Positions 56,192 to 64,000 of a stretch of DNA of 64,000 nucleotides are shown piece by piece (the stretch's first letter is position 1; each line of letters opens with the position of its first letter). A program made the position numbers and the translations under genes. Location: NCBI GenBank assembly GCA_032358255.1, contig JAULBX010006665.1:59267-123266 (forward strand). The letters run 5' to 3'. The notes beneath the pieces are model-generated. The model saw nothing but the letters and a program-made list of their open reading frames with translations, ran no database searches and was not told the origin of the DNA. Source of the stretch: Heterotrichella gracilis. Its lineage: Eukaryota > Sar > Xanthophyceae > Tribonematales > Xanthonemataceae.

Positions 56192-57144
56192 CACCTGCTG
56201 CTGCGGCGCTATTCTGCGGGTGTGGTGGCCGGTACTGAAAGCAGTGTGCGGTGCCACGCAGGGCCTGGCAAAGGGCTGTATCACGCGTCTGCGTGACTGA
56301 CTGCGGGTGTGTTGTGGGGTGCAGGCAGTCACTGCAGCCCAGTGAGCCCGAATGTGCTTGTGGCCACGGTGGGCCTGTGGTGTGGGGCACACATGCTGCC
56401 GTGCACCTGCAGATTTGCTGTGCATGGTGCAGCCAGAAAGGTCTCTATTTGATTTGCCGCGCAGTTTTCCTACAGATCATGGGCTGTTCACCCAGCAGGC
56501 CAATAGAACAACTTTGTGGATAGCAAAGCATGCCATGCATATATGCACACGAGACAACGGTGCTGAACGCCATCCACGTATTGCAGCAGAGTAGAAAGCA
56601 GGCAGTTGTATGCAGGTGTGGCCTCATAAGACAGAACGGGGGCCCTTGAGGCTTTAGACGCTTTAGAAAGGTTCATGCCTTAGGCCCTCCCGCTGTGCCT
56701 GCTGAGACCCTCTAGGGGCGAGGGAGAGCCCTAGACTGCGAGCCTTGTAAAGCCCAGCGTCTCGGGTTTCGTTGGAACCTTTTTGTGTCTGCTTCAGCGA
56801 GCAGAAGAGGTTCAACCCGCTAATATTGTCGTTTGCGGAGTGAAGCGGACACAAACGTTGTTTACGTGTATGCTATATGCATGCATGCATTCTCGTTTCA
56901 ACCAAACACCTGAACGGTGTGTCTGGGTTGTGTAAACCTGCTTCTAACGCATATCCAGTTGCCTGGTTGTTTCAACTGAACACCCATCAACCAGACAGCG
57001 GTCATATCAGAGACTAAAGACGCCAATCAGTTGCAACTCTTAAATTGCTGCAGCTGCGTCTTAGCTCCTGCGGGCTGGCGACCGGTTCCACGAACCCTTC
57101 CCGCATGCCTGCCGTTTGCCGTCGTTTTCTGGCTGAGTAACCGC
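56192..57144. promoter_or_regulatory. Divergent SDR / seipin region
   Basis: About 950 bp between start codons of two membrane-lipid-type genes. A TGCATGCATGCAT stretch lies at 56878-56890. No clear promoter motif. Confidence 0.35.
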
Positions 57145-60031
57145 ATGGCGGAAGCGAAGGGCTTCGAAGAGGACTTTGACCGGCTCCAGGTGATCGCACA
57201 CTGCCAACACATGCCGGGCTGGGCTGGGCTCAAGCTTGCCCTACTGGCAGGGCTTTGAAGCGGTGTCTTGCTCTGGAGTAAAGTTCGTCTTGTATGGCGT
57301 CAGTGTATAACCCGCTGTCCGTGGTATTCAAGCACTGTGGCTCTAACCACCTGCACTTTTCACAGCTGGTACCCTTCGCTGTGACGTGACCTGTGCAGCG
57401 CCTTCATTAGCCACTGCATCATCCAGCAACCCCGTTAGCTGAACAGTCCAAGCAGTCTACTGTCAGTTGCCTCAACCACAGCAAGGACCCTCCCCTGCCC
57501 CCTGGCAGCTCCCTTTTCCCCCTGGGCCCCCTGCCCCACCCACTCCCCACCTCCAGGACTTTGGAGGCTTCCCCACCCCACTTGGGACCTCCACTGACTA
57601 CCCCTTCCCCAATGGGCGCAACCCCAGCTCCACCTTCCAGACCCTGCGCAGCCTGGTCCTGCTGCTGGCTGTGGCAGCAAGCGCAGCCAGTGCGTGCCTA
57701 GGGGCAGTGGTGCTGTCCCAACTGCTGCTCTCCTATTGGCTGTCGCCGGTGGCGGCGGCATACACCCGGCCCCTGCACTTTGACTGGTCGCAGGACAATG
57801 TGACGGCGATGGCGAGTTTTGTGGATGAGACGGTGTTTGGGGGCGGGCATATCCCTGGGAGCGGGCCCCGGGATGCGAGGTGGGTTTGGCCGGGGGTATG
57901 ACAAATGGGGTTGGGACAACTGCATAGGTATTCTCACAGCCATGAGAGGTTTACAGGAGTGGTGCCCAGCCATAGCATGCACAATGCTGGAGGCTCAAGT
58001 ATCACACCACTCACCACAGGTTCCCATCCCTGACCAGTCCCCAGCCACACTCCACCCTGTCTTCAAACCCTAAACCGTAACCACATGGTCCTGAAGCCCG
58101 GCAAGGCCATTGACATCTTGAGCAGTCCCCAGCCACTCTTTACCCTAAATCCAAAACCCTAAACGCTAAACCCTACACGCAGGTTCCTGAAACCCGGCCA
58201 GGCCGTCGACATCTTTGTGGATTTGCTCCCCCTGGACCAGTACGACGTGGGTGCACACAGCCCCTCCCAGCTGCTGCAGCTGGTGGGGGAGCTGCACAGC
58301 GCGGATGGGCGCCTGGCGGGGCGTGCCAGCCGCCCGGTTGTGGTGCGCACCTCACGCACGCTGCTGCAGCGCGCCAGGCAAGTGGCGGGTCCTGGTGCAT
58401 GGCCGGTGGGATGAGAGGTTGGTAGCAAGGGTGCACGTCTGGTTTGGTTGGTGGCAGTGGGTTGCGTGGGCGTTGTGGTGGGACGGTAGCAGGGTGCGGG
58501 TCTGCAAGTGGGCGCTTGGTGGGGCTGGCTGCTTGGTGGTAGTGCGCACAACGCGCACGCTGCTGCAGAGTGCCAGGCGCCAGGCATATATTTTTGTTTG
58601 CATATGCGTAGGGTTTTGACTCATGACTAATGAATTGTTGATATCCATCAATTCTCAACCCCGTCCCCATGCAGGCACCTTGTGTTTTTGCCCCTGGAGG
58701 TGGCAGGCCTCATCTCCCCACCCGGCCGCACCCGTGTGCACCTCTTTGAAGGCTACAAGGAGAAGGAGCAGTGCGCATTTGCCGTGTTTGGCGCCACTGT
58801 GCGGGCCAGGCGGGGCGTCGGGCAGGTCCCGGAGCTGTACAAGGCCTCGGTGACTGTGTTCCTGCGCCTGGGCTACTTGGGCAAGCTGCTGTACATGGTA
58901 GGGTGCAAAACCATATCTAACGGTGTAAAATTGTTGCCATACTGTAAAGTGGCATCAAAGTATAATTTCATTTGTGAGAATCTTACAAGGGTTTCAGAGC
59001 ACAAATTCATAGCAAGGGTGCCAATGTATGGGTGACTGTGCTTCTAGAGGACTTGAAAGCTGCTGTAGGTGGTTTTTTTGACTCACTTGGTGCATTCTTG
59101 ATATGAGACACGATTGCTGTGTCATGCATGGCATGGCATGCTGATGCCAGTGGCACGCATCAGCTCATCCCACGTGTGACTCTATTTAGTGCCGGCACAA
59201 ATACGCCCCAACTCCCCTCCCCCTTGCAGCTGCGCCCCAATTGGCTTGTGGCGCTGGCAGTGGGTGCCATTGCATTGGGGGCGATGATGGGTGGTGCAGC
59301 CACTTCGCTGCTGCTGCTGGTGCTGTGGATGCAGTCAGGGCCTGGGGGAGGGGATGTGGGTGGCAAGGGGAAGAGGCGCAGGAAGGGGATGGGGATAGAT
59401 ACAAGCGACGGGGATAGCTTGTCGGAGCTGAGCGGGATCCCGGAAGGCACTCCAGACTTTTCTGCAGGTGAGATTTGAATTTGGCGCCCACGCTACTGCC
59501 AGGAGCTGCGCACTGATAAATCTGGTGGTTGTATGGCATTGTATATATTTTGCAGTGCCCTGGTGCTGGCCAGTGGCCCCTTAATTCCGCCTTTGTGCGT
59601 TCCACCTCTTTCTGTCTTTTGTTCTACATCTACATCCTCCCCATTAGCGTGGCCAACCCGGTCATTATGAGCCAACCCGGTCATTATGTAGTGCAATTGC
59701 CTGAATCAGATGATGCATGGCTATCAATCACTGGCATTTACAATGCTTGATGACGTCATCATGACATGGGCTGCGTGCAGGCAACCTGGCAGTTGATTCA
59801 GACAACGAGAGTGAGGAGGGCAGGTCCGAGAGGTCCCATGAGATTGATCCCGCATGGCCGCCAGGCCGCAGCAATGGGCTGGGGACCCGGCACCCTGCCA
59901 CAGGCCCCTCGCGGGCTTACGGCGATGCCACACCTGATCGCCTTTCCTCACCCGCCAACACAGGGTCTGACCCTGGTGCAGCCGGCAGCACGCACAGCAT
60001 GCTGGGTGCAATGATGAGGCGCAGGAAATAG
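57145..60031 (+). CDS. Seipin
   Basis: ER membrane protein that forms rings at ER-lipid droplet contacts and guides droplet budding. Exons 57145-57189, 57467-57879, 58183-58377, 58675-58897, 59230-59467 and 59781-60031 give 454 residues. The first exon is MAEAKGFEEDFDRLQ. A Pro-rich stretch precedes the first membrane helix (LRSLVLLLAVAASAASACLG) and the YWLSPVAAAYTRPLHFDWS entry to the luminal domain. That domain has FLKPGQAVDIFVDLLPLDQY, GELHSADGRLAGRASRPVV, RTLLQRARHLVFLPLEVAGL and RTRVHLFEGYKEKEQCAFAV. The second helix is WLVALAVGAIALGAMMGGAA, followed by an acidic Ser/Gly-rich tail. Intron 3 starts with GC (CCAG then GCAAGT), a standard GC-AG type. Two introns contain exon-edge copies. 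Confidence 0.88.
58088..58125 (+). repeat. Decoy copy of seipin exon 3 start
   Basis: GTCCTGAAGCCCGGCAAGGC with CATTGACATCTTG resembles the exon 3 start at 58183 (GTTCCTGAAACCCGGCCAGG). CCAAAACCCTAAACGCTAAA-type motifs lie between copy and exon. Confidence 0.8.
58536..58585 (+). repeat. Copy of the seipin exon 3 end
   Basis: TAGTGCGCACAACGCGCACG followed by CTGCTGCAGAGTGCCAGGC mirrors the exon 3 end at 58339-58379, including the CCAGGC edge of the GC donor. Confidence 0.8.
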
Positions 60032-60615
60032 TGGCCGAGCTGTTTTTGTGCGGGATCTCATCGATGTTGTGGACAATTTGCCAAAGTTTGTGCACTACGC
60101 AGTACTATGTTTTGATACTTTAGTCGTTTAATCTAATTTAGTCTAACGCTGCCTTGCTTTTGTTGTTACAAAATATGTGCGCTTGGCCTGTGTTCAACGC
60201 ACCACTGGTAGGGTATTGCATCTGTAAATGTCTGTTACAAAGAACACACATCTTGGTGTTACCCTCCAGCTTGGCTACAGGTGAAAATTACTAATGATAC
60301 TGTGATACTATGATACTGTGACAGGCACTGCCAGTTGAACAGTAATCGTCTCATTGACGATTCGATTTAGTCTCAGTGCGCAAATCAAGACTTTGCCACT
60401 GCATATGGGGCTTTGCTAGGAGCATGTGCTATCCATTCATAAAGGAAGAGAATAAAGGGCTTTGCGCAGCTTTGCAACCAATGATTACTGGGCTGATTCA
60501 GAAGCTACCAGTAGCCCGGGCATGATGTATATGGAAGAAGCCAGCATCGTGGTGCAACGTGACAAATACCGCTCCTGATCGTTTGCCAAGTGGCAACAGT
60601 GACCCTTATGTACCA
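60032..60615. terminator. Convergent 3' ends of seipin and ICT1
   Basis: TGTAA at 60223-60227 (plus) and TTACA at 60235-60239 (minus TGTAA) lie nearly back to back, about 190 bp after the seipin stop and 380 bp after the ICT1 stop. Overlapping transcript ends are plausible. Confidence 0.4.
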
Positions 60616-61914
60616 CTACCAGTCGATCTTGGCTCGCCGCTCAGACTTCTTTTTGGACTGCACCTTCTTCTCCTGTAACCGGTTCTCCTGGGCAATTTTC
60701 TTCCTGCAGTTGCATAGAGTGGTCACTAACCCACTTGACACCCATCTAACCTGACGCTCTGTGCTTTAATGGCAGTGTGAAGGTGTGCCACGGTGTTGCA
60801 ACAGGGCACTCACTGTTTGTTGAGCTTCGCTTTTTTCGCTGGGTCTTCCTCAATAGGGATAGTGGTCTCAGCGGCGTTGTCTAAGCACTCCTGAAGCTTT
60901 GCAAGGGCATCCTCGATGTTGGTCCTGCAGCCAACCAGAAAACAGGGACTTGCTGAGTGTACTTTCAGGCGTTGCAAAACTGTCACCAGGGCGCTTTCAA
61001 ACACTCACTTTTGATACCGGGTGAGCTGGGACATCACCACAAGCTCTCCCTCCTTGTTGATCCTATTCTTTTCCTGCACGTTCAGGCATGGAGCACAGTC
61101 AAGACCAACTGGAAGGCCTGACACCACCATCCAAGCAGCACCTTCACCAGTGACGGCCTGAAGCCGATTGACTAAGACACAACACAGATCCTGTGTTGCG
61201 CTCGCCAGGCGCCAGGTACAACTACAAATAACATGCGCATGCTAAGGTAATGCAGCCACCAACATGAGTCACACACCAAGCACTCCTGTCACTGGACAAG
61301 CCGCTGCCAACTGCCAGCCCCAGGTAACCCTCTGTCAAGCAGCCCACGTGATGCGTATACGCCAAGGAGCACCAAAATTCCCCACGCTACCACCCCCTTG
61401 AATTCGGGCAAATTAGACTCACCATTCGCCGCAGCGCTTCTTTGACCTCGTCATTCAGCCAGGGCGCTGCGTCTAGCTTCAAGCGCATGTCTACCTTAGT
61501 GCTCACTTTGTTCACGTTCTGGCCACCGGCCCCGCTACTCCTGGCAAACTGTACCTGAACATCACCTGCCAAAGACACACCAAGGTCTTTGTCCAAGCAT
61601 AGGAGGCCAGAATTAACGTGGCCACCCAATTAAGACCCAGAAGCAATGGGGAGACGGTCCACCAGGTGGGGTTTGCGCTACCTACCAACAGTTATCCTCT
61701 TCACGAGCTGCTTCACCTTCTCCTCGTTGTTGATAGCACACACCACTACGCTTGAGCTGATTCGCCGAGTCCTGGCCAGCGATTGCAGTCTGCTGTGTGC
61801 AAGTAAGGGCTTGCATGCAATGTTACAGGATGTGGACAATGCCGTCGGCTGATAGGCGAGGGACTTGCACAGGCCACTTAGGCTGCTGCTGCGGACTGCC
61901 AGATGGGCCAACAT
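60616..61914 (-). CDS. ICT1/ArfB-type peptidyl-tRNA hydrolase
   Basis: Codon-independent release factor-like hydrolase that frees stalled organellar ribosomes. Minus-strand exons 61686-61914, 61423-61565, 61009-61073, 60814-60924 and 60616-60703 give 211 residues. The first about 60 residues are rich in Ser, Leu, Ala and Arg with few acids, consistent with a mitochondrial or plastid transit peptide. The core has VQFARSSGAGGQNVNKVSTK with the catalytic GGQ, VDMRLKLDAAPWLNDEVKEA, and NRINKEGELVVMSQLTRYQK. The C-terminus is a highly basic tail, KKVQSKKKSERRAKIDW, which in this family enters the empty mRNA channel. The length matches the family. The first ATG at 61914 was taken. The gene is divergent from the UBZ gene, 480 bp apart. 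Confidence 0.92.
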
Positions 61915-62395
61915 CCTAGCTGACACCCACCAATAGGCCTAGGCAGATATGTCCTTGTGTAGCAGGGCCAACAACCACAGATGTCAGAATGGTGGACAGC
62001 CTTGCACCCTATGGTGATATATCAAAAGTAAGGTCTCTCAAGCTATTCACGCAAAGTGGGTGTTGCAACGAGTGTCTTCTTCGGTGCCTTGTTACTGGAG
62101 AACATATGTACTGGAGTTGGTGGCTGCGCTTCTAATATATTGCAGTCGTAACCCCCCTCTGTAGCAATATGTTTAGGTTAAAGAGCTCGCAGTATCTTCT
62201 GTTGCTCATTATTTTAGCAAACCCAGATGCACTTGGGCAGTTTAAACTCATACACAGCACCGACTCGTCAAAACGTTATGTAATGCGTCAATGCATGCAT
62301 GTGCCATTGCGGTCCATGCATGCATGCGGCTAAAACGCACACCCCCGCTGGAAATGGCAACATGCTACGCCAGTTCCTTTGATTAAACACTGGCC
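61915..62395. promoter_or_regulatory. Divergent ICT1 / UBZ promoter region
   Basis: Compact 480-bp region between two start codons. TGCATGCA motifs lie at 62291 and 62317. No TATA box recognised. Confidence 0.35.
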
Positions 62396-64000
62396 ATGAA
62401 GCGCAAGCGCCAACAGACGCTGGACCATGGCGGGCCAGCTGGAACGAACTCTCGTTTCGTGGTGTGCCCAGGGTGCAGCAGTTCAGTGGCAATCCACGGG
62501 CTCGACGAGCACCTGGACCGTTTTTGTAGCTCTGTGGTGCAACCCTCAGCTTATGACTCCACAGCAGGGCCATCCAGCAGCAAAAGTGTTCCGGAACGAT
62601 CGTGTATGCATGCATATGGTGGCAGCAACGGGGTGGAGCTTGACGTAGCTATACGGGGACCGAGCGTTGCTGGAACCTCTACGGCGTTTGTTCCTACTGC
62701 TAGCCCAACAAAGGTGCCATGTGCGGAGGTTGCAACCGCAAGTCAGGACCAGGCTGGCCAAGCAGGCGCCCACACAGCCCCCACCCCCACACAGTGGTGG
62801 CTGAAGAAACCTGGCAAGCACAAAAACGTAGCTGGGTACGGCAGGACGACTGGGAACCCTACCAAGATACCCTTGACAGCAGAGGAGCTGAGCGCCTGCA
62901 CGCCCTGCCAGGTACGCTGCCCACTGGGTGCGCCCGCACCCCCTCAAGCACCAACCTGCCCCACACTTGCACAACCCCAGCCCCGGCACCCACCCTTTGC
63001 CCACTGCCACACGCGTCCTTCCCACATCCTGAGCTGCTCTCACAAATGAAACTGCGAGGCACGCAGGATGTCTTGTAGTGGTGTGCAAACGTACAGACGG
63101 TTTACCCCGTGAGCGCGATCGCCTCGTTTGCCTGTTCACGTACACCTGCACATGCCATACACAGGTTGTGTTCAACGCGCTGCCAGGTCAGCTCGCCCAT
63201 TCCCTGATGACCAGCATGCTGGCTGCCAGCAGGGAGTGGGAGCGCCACACCTGGTGGATGTTTGGCAAGCCCCAGGTGGCCCCCAGGAGCACCACCTGCT
63301 TCCGCCTGGATACAGGAGAGGTACGTGCGGATTTTAGATTTAGAGTTAAGGGTTTAGGGTAAAGCCCTGTCAGGTGCAGGAGTTGCTGCTCAGTGGTTTT
63401 GAGACATTGCTGACAATGCTGGATGGGCGCTGTGGCCTCCCGCATAGCCAGACTGCAGTGCCTTGCCGGGATTAGTGAGGAAAGGAGGGCTGGAAGTCAA
63501 TGTGCTTGGCTTTCCCTGCTTTCACGTGTTCACAATGTGGCTAGCAAGACCAGCTTGCTGCCGTGCGTAGGGTGATGCGGAGGGGGGCCCTGCTGCGACT
63601 GAGCATGGGCTGGAGTTGTGTACATGCGCTGCGCCTACACAGCTGGAGGAGGCCGCACAGCTGATCAACGGCCTGGTCAACCATCACATGGCCACCTGCC
63701 CAACAGCCCACCTGCTTGATGCAATGGACAGGTAACGTACCCATTCACTGGCTCCAGTGTTTTGTGGCAGCTCGCGGTTGGGCAGGGATGTGTGCACACC
63801 ATGTGGATTTCGCCAGGTCAATTACCATGGGTGGCTAGGCGGGTCGGTTAAATGGGTTTGAGCAGTGGCATGTACTATGCTTAAATAATACCCTCTCTAA
63901 TCTGGTCCCTGCTCATTCTTCTGCATGTACAGTGGGAGCCACGCAACTGAGTAAGGTTTCAGTCAGCAGAAACGGGGGGGGCACTTTGATGCCCAGGATG
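62396..64000 (+). CDS. UBZ4 zinc-finger protein with AlkB-like segment (3' cut by window)
   Basis: Visible exons 62396-62911, 63165-63320, 63643-63731 and an 18-bp microexon 63933-63950 keep one frame; the rest lies beyond the window. Residues 23-44 form a UBZ4-type ubiquitin-binding finger, CPGCSSSVAIHGLDEHLDRF followed by Cys, with C-x2-C and H-x3-x-C spacing as in RAD18 and other DNA-repair proteins. A disordered linker contains TQWWLKKPGKHKN. The next exon, FNALPGQLAHSLMTSMLAAS then WWMFGKPQVAPRSTTCF, resembles the start of AlkB-like 2-oxoglutarate/iron dioxygenases, where a W-x-FGK-x-x-PR pattern is common. The iron-binding HxD would lie in missing exons. A role in DNA or RNA damage repair is inferred. 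UBZ is fairly sure, AlkB tentative. Confidence 0.68.

Noticed and set aside
1-64000. CRISPR arrays, prophage, operons, riboswitches, rRNA
   Set aside because: None found; the gene structure is eukaryotic throughout.

Overview
The window is nuclear DNA of a green plant-lineage microbe, most likely a chlorophyte alga. Genes are split into many short exons with GT-AG introns. Gene types are plant-like: a TGA-type bZIP with a DOG1 domain, a plant-type reticulon and organelle-targeted proteins. TTTAGGG/CCCTAAA (Arabidopsis-type telomere) motifs are scattered through introns, and TGTAA motifs follow several stop codons. A trebouxiophyte is my best guess; class-level placement is inference. There is no sign of bacterial, viral or organellar origin.

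Eighteen gene models can be supported. Left to right: tRNA-splicing endonuclease SEN2 (-), transportin-3/MOS14-like importin (+), reticulon (+), a weak 78-residue membrane ORF (+), long-type adenylate kinase (-), a small plastid-type membrane protein (+), eIF2A (+), an RGG/DUF4604-like/TPR protein (-), TGA bZIP-DOG1 (+), a polytopic membrane protein fused to armadillo-like repeats (+), a CPA-type Na+/H+ antiporter (+), CFAP20 (-), DNAJC17-like J/RRM protein (+), a small Cys-motif membrane protein (-), a membrane-anchored short-chain dehydrogenase (-), seipin (+), ICT1-type peptidyl-tRNA hydrolase (-), and a UBZ4 zinc-finger protein with an AlkB-like segment (+, cut by the window end). Exon boundaries were built by hand from splice sites. 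For every locus the exon lengths keep one reading frame across all junctions, except for the unresolved 5' end of SEN2 and the truncated last gene.

The genes are mostly housekeeping, with a tilt to RNA and protein handling: tRNA splicing, SR-protein import, initiation, ribosome rescue and a spliceosome-linked J-protein. Membrane and lipid genes (reticulon, seipin, SDR, antiporter) make up much of the rest. Several neighbours are divergent pairs with 0.5-1.9 kb between start codons. No operon-like or accessory gene island is visible.

The most striking feature is not a gene. Many introns contain degenerate copies of the edge of the neighbouring exon, including its splice site, often separated by CCCTAAA-type motifs. 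I find this in SEN2, the transportin, eIF2A, the TPR gene, DNAJC17, the SDR and seipin. It looks like repeated local tandem duplication of exon-intron boundaries that lengthens introns and leaves decoy splice sites. Other points of interest are a TPR module apparently nested inside a DUF4604-like protein, a membrane/armadillo fusion, an inverted pair of retrotransposon reverse-transcriptase fragments in an intron, a dispersed repeat of about 70 bp, and a TGACGT cluster upstream of the bZIP gene.
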